NCBI RefSeq assembly: GCF_049651025.1 | Contig: NZ_JBASBH010000062.1 | Location: 1-64,000 of the forward strand | DNA length: 64,000 bases | Reading direction: 5' to 3' | Origin: Parvibaculum sp049651025 | GTDB lineage: Bacteria; Pseudomonadota; Alphaproteobacteria; Parvibaculales; Parvibaculaceae | In this document: positions 8,667 to 15,657 of the stretch, one piece after another | Position numbering within the stretch: position 1 is the first letter of the stretch | Layout of the letters: each line of letters starts with the position of its first letter | Notes under the pieces: model-generated | Told to the model about the DNA's origin: nothing | What the model saw: only the letters and a program-made list of their open reading frames with translations | The model's database searches: none | Position numbers and translations under genes: made by a program

Positions 8667-8974
8667 TCGCCGACATTCGGAAACTTGCCGAGCGGAAACG
8701 GCTTGTCTTCACGTGCAAAGATGATGAAGGTCAGGCACTCGCCGACATATTGAACGAGGTTGCGGCTGAACTGCAGCAGCTCCTCGTTCTTCTCTTTCTG
8801 GATAGCGAGCAGAACGATCTGCACCACGCCCAGAAAGAGCGCCAGAGAAAAGGCGATATGCGCGAAAAACCCGAAGACAAGCATATAGACGAAACGCAGC
8901 CACAGCGGCTCCTGCACGCTTACATCGGCAGCCGGTTCCGAAGGCGCGCCGGAAGATGTCGAAGTGTCGCTCAT
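8663..8974 (-). CDS. DUF4389 domain-containing membrane protein
   Basis: A 103-residue protein. The N-terminal 22 residues are Ser/Ala/Glu-rich and polar. One long hydrophobic stretch with two possible helices follows (LRFVYMLVFGFFAHIAFSLA, then LFLGVVQIVLLAI). A conserved cytosolic tail, LLQFSRNLVQYVGECLTFII, marks DUF4389. GGAGGAGGAG lies just before the ATG. Its stop overlaps the stop of the convergent tetR gene by 3 bases. The function of the family is unknown. Confidence 0.88.
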   Translation of the reverse strand: MSDTSTSSGAPSEPAADVSVQEPLWLRFVYMLVFGFFAHIAFSLALFLGVVQIVLLAIQKEKNEELLQFSRNLVQYVGECLTFIIFAREDKPFPLGKFPNVGD

Positions 8975-9058
8975 CGTCTCTCTCCTCCTCCAGTGACACC
9001 CATCAATTTGGGCCTGTTCGCTATGTGGTTACTCCACACAGCGATTCAATAAGCCCGC

Positions 9059-9865
9059 TCAACCCCTGTCGCGACCGCTCCATTCGCCATAGCCGACATT
9101 GCCCGGCCCGCCAGATGGCGACATCTGGTAAGGGTCGAAGAAGCCAAAGAGAAAAAGTCCGGCAAGGAACCCGCCAAGATGCGCCTCCCAGGCGACATTG
9201 GCGGTTTCGCCCGTCATGGTGATGCCGGTCGGCCCGAAGAGAAAATTGAGACCGATCCAGACGCCCGCAAAAATCAGCACGCGCCGGTCAGTCAGCGCGC
9301 GGCCAATGCTTGCCTGCGCGCGCGGCGCGGAACTCGGCCCCACATTGCCGCCAAGGCCGCCCAAGGGTCCATCGGCAAGAAACACAAATCGCGCCGCGCC
9401 GCCCATGAGGCCGGATATCGCCGCCGACGCACCGACGACGGGCATCAGCGATCCGCCATTGAGCGCGACATGCGTAAGGCCGCCGATAATGCCGCAAAGG
9501 AAATAGAAGAGCGTGAACCGCAGCGGGCCGATCCGTCGCGCGACCGGGCTTCCAAACGCCAGAAGCCAGATGCTGTTGACGATCACATGCGTCCAGCTTC
9601 CATGCATGAAGGTGTAGCTGATCAGCGTCCACAGATCGCCGGCAAGCCCGCCGGGGAACACCATGTCGGGATGCGCCGCCGGAGGAATGAAGCGCGCAGG
9701 AAACAACGCGAAGAGGATAAGCAGCTCCTCCTGCGCCTCATTCGGCAACCATGAAAAAAGCGCATAGGCCCCGGCAATCGCCGCAATGAGCACAAGCACG
9801 ATGGCGGGCGCATTAAAGGCTGGCGGCTCTTTTGCGCGGAACGTCCCGTTATCGAAATTAACCAT
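9059..9865 (-). CDS. Rhomboid family intramembrane serine protease
   Basis: A six-helix membrane protease that cleaves transmembrane substrates. The first helix is near residues 20-40. The L1-loop motif is HGSWTHVIVN. The catalytic serine lies in GASAAISG, and the histidine is in WEAHLGGFLAG near residue 238, so the Ser-His dyad is intact. Length (268 residues) fits bacterial rhomboids. Its start overlaps by 8 bases the end of the upstream HCCA-isomerase gene, so the two are translationally coupled. No substrate can be named. Confidence 0.93.
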   Translation of the reverse strand: MVNFDNGTFRAKEPPAFNAPAIVLVLIAAIAGAYALFSWLPNEAQEELLILFALFPARFIPPAAHPDMVFPGGLAGDLWTLISYTFMHGSWTHVIVNSIWLLAFGSPVARRIGPLRFTLFYFLCGIIGGLTHVALNGGSLMPVVGASAAISGLMGGAARFVFLADGPLGGLGGNVGPSSAPRAQASIGRALTDRRVLIFAGVWIGLNFLFGPTGITMTGETANVAWEAHLGGFLAGLFLFGFFDPYQMSPSGGPGNVGYGEWSGRDRG

Positions 9866-10460
9866 GAGAGAGAGCCGCCTCCACGAGCGGCAACCGGTCG
9901 TTACCGAAATACATATCTGTCTTGTTCACGAACATGGTCGGCGAACCAAACCCGCCCCGCGCGATCACTTCTTCCGTATTGGCGCGCAGCTTCGCCTTGA
10001 TGTCGTCGTCCTTGATGCGCTTGCTCACCACGTCCCAGTCGAGGCCGACATTGCGGCATATCTCGGCGAGCACATCCGGCTGGCTGATATCCTTCAGCTC
10101 GCCCCAATAGGCACGGAAGGTCGCCCAGGCGAAAGCGGGCAGTTTACCCTCCTCGTCCGCGACGATGGCTGCGCGCATCGCATCGACCGCACGCACCGGG
10201 AAAACCGGCGGCTGGCCGATCTCGATGCCGCAGAACTTCGCCCAGTCGCGCAGATCCTTGACGTAATAGCGCCCCTTCACCGGATGCGGATTGGCGCGCG
10301 TTTCGTAAACCGTCTGGTTAACTTCGTTGAAAATGCCGCCCACCAGGATCGGCCGCCATTCGATCGTCGCGCCCGTGCGCGCCGCCACAGCCTCGATACG
10401 GCTGAAGGCGAGATAGGTCCAGGGGCTGGAGCAATCGAAAAAGAACTCAAGAGTGGCCAA
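9858..10460 (-). CDS. 2-hydroxychromene-2-carboxylate isomerase family (DsbA-fold) protein
   Basis: A 200-residue thioredoxin-fold kappa-class GST relative. It begins LEFFFDCSSPWTYLAFSRI, where the serine of CSSPW is the usual glutathione-activating residue. RPILVGGIFNEVN and the C-terminal GGFGSPTMFVNKTDMYFGND are family signatures. The start is an unusual TTG, but AAGGGAGGT at the right spacing strongly supports it. Known members isomerise naphthalene-pathway intermediates. No other aromatic pathway gene is adjacent, so the real substrate is open. It forms an operon with the rhomboid gene downstream. Confidence 0.92.
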   Translation of the reverse strand: MATLEFFFDCSSPWTYLAFSRIEAVAARTGATIEWRPILVGGIFNEVNQTVYETRANPHPVKGRYYVKDLRDWAKFCGIEIGQPPVFPVRAVDAMRAAIVADEEGKLPAFAWATFRAYWGELKDISQPDVLAEICRNVGLDWDVVSKRIKDDDIKAKLRANTEEVIARGGFGSPTMFVNKTDMYFGNDRLPLVEAALSHG

Positions 10461-10827
10461 GGACTACCTCCCTTCTCGATGGGGTTAACGGGGCGCGAGT
10501 GTCGCCTGCGCCGCGCGGCCCCGCAACCCGGCCGTCCCACACAAGGACGCCGCTCCATGAAATTCTTGCCCCGTATCGATGCGGGACATTCGAAACCCTC
10601 CAATGCGGCGGCAGGCAAGCGGCGAAAATCGAAACGCCGCCGATCCTGCTTCGCAAAGCCGCAGAAAACGGCGCCTTTCCGCAAATCCCAACAAATCATG
10701 ACCGCTGGCATACCGGTTGCACTCAAAGACCTGACTTGGACGTCGCACGGCACTGAGCCAGATCACATCACTCAACGATGATCGCCAGTACTGAAGCGCC
10801 GACAAATGGCAACCAGGAGACGATCCC
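10461..10827. other. Intergenic region without a recognisable gene
   Basis: This 367-base region lies between two divergent genes and must contain both promoters. One basic reading frame (10558-10781) is present but has no family resemblance or ribosome binding site. I see no clear operator or hairpin. Confidence 0.5.
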
Positions 10828-11892
10828 GTGTTCAAGAGCGCAAAGACGATACTGACCAACAGGAAGCTGCCCACGCGGACGCTGGGCGTGCTCTCCGTCG
10901 CCTTTGCACTTACCGGCTGCATCAGCGCCAACGCGGGCTCGGACGGTCGCTACACATCGCCGGTCGGAAACGCACCGGTCATCAATAACGAAACGCCCTA
11001 TTCAAGCGCACTGCGCTGCGTCGCCACCCATGTGAACAGCGACGCGCAAACCATGCGCATCGCAGTCGGCAATATCCGCGACTATACCGGCAAGGAAGAA
11101 GCCGACGGTTCTGGCCGCAAGATCACGCAAGGCGCATCGCTCATGGCCATGTCGGCTCTCGGCAAGGCTGGCGTGCCGCTGGTCGAGCGCTACGACACCT
11201 CGATCACCGAACTCGAACTCAAATACACCAACAACAAGCTCATCGGCGACGCGGAAGGCGGCGACTATCGCAAGATCTTCGCGGGCGAAATCCGTGGCAG
11301 CGACTATTACCTCGTCGGCGGCATCACCGAACTGAACTTCAACATCCGGTCAGGCGGCATCGACGCCTCTGTCGCAAGCTCCTCGGCAACAGGCTGGGGC
11401 GCGGCCGCTGGCGGCAAGATGTATGTGATGAATATCGGCCTCGACCTGCGCCTCGTGAACAGCCGCACGCTCGAAGTCATCGATTTCGTCTCGTACCAGA
11501 AGCAGATCGTCGGCCGCGAAGTCAGCGCAGGCGTCTTCGACTTCCTCGGCGGCAATCTCTTCGAGATCGGCGGCGGCGAAAGCGCCCAGGAGCCGATCCA
11601 GCTCGCCGTGCGCTCCGTCATCGAACGCGCCGTTCTGAAAATGCTTGTGCCGCTCTACCACGTCAATCCGACCGAATGCGCGCGCTTCGCGGGCAACAGC
11701 GACCCGATGGGCAAGATCGACTACCGTCAGTCGAACCCGGAAGGCGCCCGCATGCCGCCCGTGGCCGAACCTCGCACGACCGACGCACCGCGCACCGTCC
11801 CGGCTGCATCGAAAACAGCCAAAGCCGACAACACGCCCTACGCCTATTACAGCGAAGTCGACAATAGCGGCCTCCGCGGCGGCGTGAACTGA
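10828..11892 (+). CDS. CsgG/HfaB family outer-membrane secretion lipoprotein
   Basis: A 354-residue exported lipoprotein with a basic N-terminus, a hydrophobic stretch and the lipobox LTGC at residue 31. The mature part has the CsgG/HfaB core: NETPYSSALRCVA, MRIAVGNIRDYTGK, GASLMAMSALGKAG, VPLVERYDTS, then YLVGGITELN and VGLDLRLV-like strands. CsgG forms the curli export pore, and HfaB anchors the Caulobacter holdfast. The C-terminal 60 residues are Pro/Thr/Ala-rich and probably disordered. No hfaA, hfaD, csgA or csgE homologue is adjacent. The nearest exported, repeat-rich protein is encoded 1.5 kb downstream on the other strand. Confidence 0.9.
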   Translation: MFKSAKTILTNRKLPTRTLGVLSVAFALTGCISANAGSDGRYTSPVGNAPVINNETPYSSALRCVATHVNSDAQTMRIAVGNIRDYTGKEEADGSGRKITQGASLMAMSALGKAGVPLVERYDTSITELELKYTNNKLIGDAEGGDYRKIFAGEIRGSDYYLVGGITELNFNIRSGGIDASVASSSATGWGAAAGGKMYVMNIGLDLRLVNSRTLEVIDFVSYQKQIVGREVSAGVFDFLGGNLFEIGGGESAQEPIQLAVRSVIERAVLKMLVPLYHVNPTECARFAGNSDPMGKIDYRQSNPEGARMPPVAEPRTTDAPRTVPAASKTAKADNTPYAYYSEVDNSGLRGGVN

Positions 11893-11958
11893 TCCACCCC
11901 ATTCGCCGATGGCGCTGCAAATCGCGCCACGCCACCGGCTCCATCCCTCAGGTTGCCT

Positions 11959-12087
11959 CCGGCCAAGGCCGGGTCTTGAGAGCTGCTGTCCGGGCTTCAT
12001 CGGACAGAACCGAACCGCCCACGGGGGGCACCCGAAGCGGTTCGGCGAGACAAACTTCAGGGGAGGGCTTTTGCCCTCCCCCTTTTT
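11959..12087 (+). ncRNA. Candidate structured small RNA or long structured 3' end
   Basis: Four hairpins follow in close order after the HfaB-like gene: CCGGCC/GGCCGG at 11959-11972, CTGTCCG/CGGACAG at 11986-12007, CCGAACCGC/GCGGTTCGG at 12010-12045, and the terminator stem at 12060-12081 with a T-run. This architecture is typical of an intergenic sRNA or a 3'-UTR-derived RNA. I recognise no known family, and a plain 3' UTR is the alternative. Confidence 0.4.
12060..12087 (+). terminator. Strong Rho-independent terminator
   Basis: A 9-bp stem GGGGAGGGC/GCCCTCCCC with a TTTT loop is followed by CTTTTT. It ends transcripts from the HfaB-like gene or from the small RNA candidate. Confidence 0.9.
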
Positions 12088-12092
12088 GTCGT

Positions 12093-12452
12093 TCACGGGG
12101 CAAAGGTGATAGCGGGCGGCACGCCGAGCCGCACATAGGCGTCGATCCCGGCACGCACAAAGATAACGTTGAGCCACATGATCGCAAAGCAGGTCGCGAA
12201 CCAGAACGCGAAAGCGCCAAGCTCCCTCATCCCTCCGCTCGCGGCGCGCATGCTGTCGCGATAAATGGAGAGGAACGCCGCAAACATCGACACTTCGAGT
12301 GCCGGCAGCACGACTGCCAGAGCTTCGAATGCATCGCGCGGCGGATTGGTCACCGCCCTCAGATAGAGAAGTGAAACGAACGCGGCTGCCACGCCGACGC
12401 TGCGAGCGTTCTCGATGCTCCATCTGAAAGTGCGGATCGATAAGGTAATCAT
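12093..12452 (-). CDS. Small multi-pass membrane protein of unknown function
   Basis: A 119-residue protein with about three predicted membrane segments: VGVAAAFVSLLYL, FEALAVVLPALEVSMFAAFL and LGAFAFWFATCFAIMWLNVI. I chose the start giving MITLSIRTF because GGAGGGAG sits 6 bases before it. Upstream in-frame ATGs would add an unlikely basic leader. I recognise no family. It converges with the HfaB-like gene, and the intervening terminator is only 6 bases from its stop codon. Confidence 0.65.
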   Translation of the reverse strand: MITLSIRTFRWSIENARSVGVAAAFVSLLYLRAVTNPPRDAFEALAVVLPALEVSMFAAFLSIYRDSMRAASGGMRELGAFAFWFATCFAIMWLNVIFVRAGIDAYVRLGVPPAITFAP

Positions 12453-12908
12453 GGCTATCTCCCTCCAGGTCGCAGATCGCCGTTCGGTGCCGCGCGTTTT
12501 CGCGTCCGTTGGTCTCCGCAAGTGATCGTTCTATGGCGTCAGTGGTGCTGGATCAGACGACCGGCGGCGCACGGATTTCGCCGCCCACTGACAGTCGTCC
12601 ACCGTCTTCTGGTATCTGGAAATGGAAAGGCAACATGGGGACTCCGTGATTTCGCGAGTGAAACCACCGGCGGGAGTCCTGAAACGACAAGAGCCCCAAC
12701 CGGTTTGGTGGGGCTCTTGGTCAATCTCGCAAAACGCAATCAGCGCAAGCGAATACGACCCGGCCCCGAGGGCGAGTAAGTACCAAAGCGCTTGGTCGAT
12801 TGATGGAGTGCGTTGCTCATGGGCGTCTCATACATCCGAGTCGCCGTCTTGCCAAATGCATATTCACTATGCGGATGACTATTTTCAGACGCGATGCTCA
12901 AAAGCAAC
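12453..12908. other. Intergenic region with one strong hairpin, no gene seen
   Basis: This 456-base stretch has no supported coding frame. The main structure is an 11-bp perfect stem CAAGAGCCCCA/TGGGGCTCTTG with a 10-base loop at 12688-12719. There is no T-run on either side, so it is not a standard terminator. I looked for tmRNA, RNase P RNA and tRNA signatures and found none. Confidence 0.5.
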
Positions 12909-13226
12909 TCACCCTTCCGCCAGCTTGAGCAAGCCTATGCCGCAGATAATGAGCGCAATTGCGCCGAGCCGTGTCAGGCTCGCCTGCTCGCCATAGACCA
13001 GAATGCCGATGACGACGGATCCGATAATGCCCATGCCCGTCCAGACCGCATAGGTCGTGCCGAGCGGCAGCGTCTTCGTCGCCATGGAAAGAAGCCAGGT
13101 CGTGGCGAGCATCGCCACCAGCATCACGGCGATCACGGGCTTGTTGGTGAAGCCCTCACTGGCCTTCAAGCTCCACGCCCAGATCACCTCAATTACGGCG
13201 GCAACCGCCAGAATGAGCCATGCCAT
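12909..13226 (-). CDS. sugE: SMR-family guanidinium exporter (SugE/Gdx type)
   Basis: A four-helix small multidrug resistance protein of 105 residues. It opens MAWLILAVAAVIEVIWAWSL, with the essential membrane glutamate at about residue 13. GTTYAVWTGMG in helix 3 and the terminal ICGIGLLKLAEG fit the Gdx branch. Gdx proteins export guanidinium in exchange for protons. The start follows GGAG at 6 bases, just after a two-hairpin guanidine-II riboswitch, which strongly supports guanidinium as the substrate rather than general drugs. Confidence 0.95.
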   Translation of the reverse strand: MAWLILAVAAVIEVIWAWSLKASEGFTNKPVIAVMLVAMLATTWLLSMATKTLPLGTTYAVWTGMGIIGSVVIGILVYGEQASLTRLGAIALIICGIGLLKLAEG

Positions 13227-13247
13227 ATCGCACTCCATCGGAAATGC

Positions 13248-13300
13248 GACGAGGTCGTCCTCGTCCTGTATTTTGGGGATCTGAGCCGGGTCGTCCCGGC
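13248..13300 (-). promoter_or_regulatory. Guanidine-II (mini-ykkC) riboswitch upstream of sugE
   Basis: On the minus strand two perfect hairpins both carry the diagnostic ACGA tetraloop. The first is GCCGGG-ACGA-CCCGGC (13285-13300). The second is GACGAGG-ACGA-CCTCGTC (13248-13265). They are separated by 19 bases. This tandem ACGR-loop pair defines the class. The second hairpin ends 11 bases before the GGAG of sugE, which suits control of translation initiation: guanidine-induced loop-loop docking would free the site. Confidence 0.93.
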
Positions 13301-13361
13301 GTGCTTACTAAATAGGGCCAGTTGACCAACCTATCAAGCAGATGTCGCGGCACCGGATAGC

Positions 13362-13389
13362 AAAACGGGGAGGCTTTCGCGCTCCCCGT
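13362..13389 (-). terminator. Rho-independent terminator of the Asn-Thr repeat gene
   Basis: On the minus strand, an 8-bp stem ACGGGGAG/CTCCCCGT with a 9-base loop is followed by TTTTG. It lies 27 bases after the stop codon and insulates the riboswitch-controlled sugE downstream. Confidence 0.8.
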
Positions 13390-13415
13390 CATTGCTCATC
13401 TCGATGTGCCTGGCG

Positions 13416-14420
13416 TCAGTACCCGACACCGCCGCTGAAGGTCGCCATGCCTGCACCAGCCGCGCTTGCCGTGGACTCAGCCCGATCCGCTTTGCGAATG
13501 AAGATTTCCGCATAGCCCGGACGGCCTTCACCACCAACTTCGGCACGGGCCGAGCGGCTTTGCGCAGGAGCGCAGGCCAAACCATTCGCGCCATAGCGAA
13601 GCGCCTCGCCTTCATGGCACTCGATCACATAGCCGCCATCGTAATTGGCGTTCCGCTGATCGTCGGAGCCGATCATACGGCCGATCGTCGCGACCAGCAT
13701 GTCACCGGAAAGGCAGTGAAACACTTCCACCTCATCCCGCGGCGAAAATTCGCGAACCGGTGTTGAATAACGCGCCGTTTCCTCGAGCCCCTTGGCGCTG
13801 ACGCAGACACCCTTGACCGGCTTCATAACCGTCTGCTCACGAACTACGACATTGAGCGCGCCCATCGACATCGGAGCCGGTGCTGCAACATAGTAGCTGC
13901 CGCCACCGCCGCCGCTGCCATTGCCGTTGCCGATGCCAAAGCCCGAACCGCCGGAACGGCTGGAACTGCGGCTGCTTGCGCCGTTGGCGACGGTGCTCGC
14001 AAGGTTCGAATTCGCCGTGGCGATGGAAGACGCCGTGGCATTCGCATTCGTGTTCACGTTGACGATCACATTGTTGGTATTCGTGTTCGTATTGGTGTTC
14101 GTATTGGTGTTCGTGTTGGTGTTGGTGTTGGTGTTGGTGTTGGTGTTCGTATTGCTGTTGCTGTTCCAATTGGAGTTCTTGTTCCAGTTGAAATTCTTGC
14201 CGCCATGCTTGCCGCCACCACCGCCATCTTCGTCGCATCCGCAATCTTCCGGCGGCGGCGGAGGGGGAGGAGGCGTCTCGGTGCAGCCGCAGTCTTCCTG
14301 TGGCGGAGGCGTATGACCGGCGCCCGCTTCAGCGGGGGTGGCTTCCATGAACACGAAGGCGCCGAGGCCAATCGCGAAGGTGAGCGCGAGTGTGGAGATC
14401 TGGGGGGCTTTATGTTTCAT
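13416..14420 (-). CDS. Secreted Asn-Thr repeat protein of unknown function
   Basis: A 334-residue exported protein. A signal peptide (about residues 1-33) ends near TPAEAGA. Next come two Cys-Gly-Cys/proline-rich motifs (QEDCGCTE and PEDCGCDE around a run of eight prolines), then a glycine- and lysine-rich linker. A long Asn-X tract follows (NWN, NSN, then many Asn-Thr pairs, about residues 78-120). After it comes a Ser/Gly-rich region and a C-terminal globular part of about 150 residues with four cysteines (VCVSAKG, FHCLSG, VIECHEG, LACAPA). The start at 14420 has GGAG 7 bases upstream; an ATG two codons earlier is also possible. I recognise no family. Asn-rich repeats suggest an extracellular fibre or surface protein. 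Confidence 0.85.
   Translation of the reverse strand: MKHKAPQISTLALTFAIGLGAFVFMEATPAEAGAGHTPPPQEDCGCTETPPPPPPPPEDCGCDEDGGGGGKHGGKNFNWNKNSNWNSNSNTNTNTNTNTNTNTNTNTNTNTNTNTNNVIVNVNTNANATASSIATANSNLASTVANGASSRSSSRSGGSGFGIGNGNGSGGGGGSYYVAAPAPMSMGALNVVVREQTVMKPVKGVCVSAKGLEETARYSTPVREFSPRDEVEVFHCLSGDMLVATIGRMIGSDDQRNANYDGGYVIECHEGEALRYGANGLACAPAQSRSARAEVGGEGRPGYAEIFIRKADRAESTASAAGAGMATFSGGVGY
14073..14165. repeat. Hexanucleotide tract encoding the Asn-Thr repeat
   Basis: An imperfect 6-base tandem repeat (GTTGGT and GTATTC/GTGTTC variants on the plus strand) encodes alternating Asn and Thr on the minus strand. Gain or loss of units keeps the frame, so the length of the tract can vary between strains by slippage. 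Confidence 0.85.
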
Positions 14421-14905
14421 CTTCATTCTCCCGGGCCAAATGGGCCCATTCTGGTGCGCCACCTGACGCGCATGCCCTCCCATTGCAGAAGCCGTGCCGC
14501 TTTAAGGAACCGAACCACAACGGGAATGACAAACGTCGCCTCGCAGGGCTCGTGCCGAATGCCGACAGGTCGCCCGCCTCTCGCGTCGTTAATATTCATT
14601 AACGACGATTGCTCCAGACACGGAAAATCCCGGCTTTCCGCCATGATGCGCGCGCAATAGCGCCTCGCGCACCGCGCTGGCACGCTTTCTGCTCTTACCC
14701 CCTCATAACCCGGCGGTGTCCCGCATCCTGTTTCGCATCGAAACAGACGGCCCCGGCGGAAGGAGTTCAAAAAAGATCGCCCCAAAAGGGGACGTTCCGA
14801 TTTGATTGAGTTAAGGTTTTCGCGATGGGGCGCGCCTTCCGAAAAGAAGGCGCCACGGGGGATCCCCCGCCAAGCGAAAAACGCCTGGGCAGGGGTTGAA
14901 GCAAA
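14421..14905. other. Divergent intergenic region with structured leader for the PAS gene
   Basis: This 485-base region holds both promoters and no supported gene. Near the PAS gene the plus strand can form GCGCCTTC/GAAGGCGC (14832-14853), followed directly by a perfect 14-bp palindrome CGGGGGATCCCCCG (14856-14869), 36 bases before the start codon. A CTGTTTCG/CGAAACAG hairpin also lies upstream. Confidence 0.5.
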
Positions 14906-15565
14906 ATGAAGCACAAGACGATAAACGCGCTTTTCGACTACTGGAACACCATGCGCGCCGGGCGTCCCGCGCCGCTGCGCAGTGAAATCCAGCCGGGCGA
15001 CATCAAGCGCTGCCTGCCGCATGTCTTCATCCTCGAGCGCGAGGATGCGCAGACTTATCGCTTCCGTCTTGCAGGCACCGGCCTTTGCAGCATTTACGGA
15101 ATGGAGTTCCGCAACCACAACCTGCTCTCAATGTGGCAAGAGGACTGCCACGAGAGGCTCCGTCATGCTCTGACCGACGTCACCGAAAACGCAAACATCA
15201 GTCTCGTCGAATACACGGCCACGACAAACGATCATCGTGAGGCGACGTTCGAAATGCTCCTGCTGCCGCTTGCGCAGGAAAATGGCGCCATCACCCGCAT
15301 TCTGGGCGCCGCCGTACCCGTCGACGAATTTCCCTGGATCGGCGACCGTCTCCTCGCCCGCCAATGGATCGACCGCCTGCAGATTCTCGATCCCGAACGC
15401 ATGCCCAAGCGCGAACGCGCCGCCGAAGCCGCCCGCCGCATCATTCGCGAAAGGCCGCCCCTCATTTCCGCACATATTCCGAGCCTCGCCAATCGTCGCG
15501 CACCGCTTCGCAGCGAGCGTGCCTATCTGCGGCTCGTCAAGCAGGCTCATATAACGGGCGAGTGA
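14906..15565 (+). CDS. PAS domain-containing protein (PAS_5 type)
   Basis: A 219-residue soluble protein. The first 150 residues form a PAS_5-type sensor: LFDYWNTMRAGRPAPLRSEI, DIKRCLPHVFILERED and TYRFRLAGTGLCSIYGME are typical of this alphaproteobacterial family. The tail is Arg-rich (PKRERAAEAARRIIRERPP). There is no attached kinase, GGDEF or DNA-binding domain, so its output is unknown. It converges with the GMC oxidoreductase gene across a shared bidirectional terminator. Confidence 0.85.
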   Translation: MKHKTINALFDYWNTMRAGRPAPLRSEIQPGDIKRCLPHVFILEREDAQTYRFRLAGTGLCSIYGMEFRNHNLLSMWQEDCHERLRHALTDVTENANISLVEYTATTNDHREATFEMLLLPLAQENGAITRILGAAVPVDEFPWIGDRLLARQWIDRLQILDPERMPKRERAAEAARRIIRERPPLISAHIPSLANRRAPLRSERAYLRLVKQAHITGE

Positions 15566-15600
15566 TACAAGTTTTCCATGCGGCTGCACCCCGCAAACGA

Positions 15601-15635
15601 AAGGGCCGGTATCCATCAAGGATACCGGCCCTTTT
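15601..15635. terminator. Bidirectional terminator
   Basis: A perfect 14-bp stem (AAGGGCCGGTATCC with its complement, loop ATCAA) has a T-run on one side and A residues on the other. It can serve both the PAS gene and the convergent GMC oxidoreductase gene. Confidence 0.88.
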
Positions 15636-15657
15636 AGTCAGTCTGCTTCGCTGAAGC

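Noticed and set aside
10558..10781. Basic 74-codon frame upstream of the HfaB-like gene
   Set aside because: No start signal, low-complexity Arg/Lys/Ser composition, and no known relative.
12522..12779. 85-codon frame in the gene-free region
   Set aside because: No ribosome binding site or family likeness, and it runs through the perfect hairpin.
12453..12908. tmRNA, RNase P RNA or tRNA in the long gap
   Set aside because: I looked for an ANDN-type tag reading frame, a tRNA-like T arm and RNase P core motifs and found none.
14073..14165. Possible CRISPR or minisatellite array
   Set aside because: The 6-base period inside a coding region has no spacers; it is a coding microsatellite.
13921..14316. 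Plus-strand frame with alternating Val/Leu/Phe, like a membrane repeat
   Set aside because: It is simply the complement of the Asn-Thr hexanucleotide tract, and the minus-strand gene has a signal peptide and a ribosome binding site.
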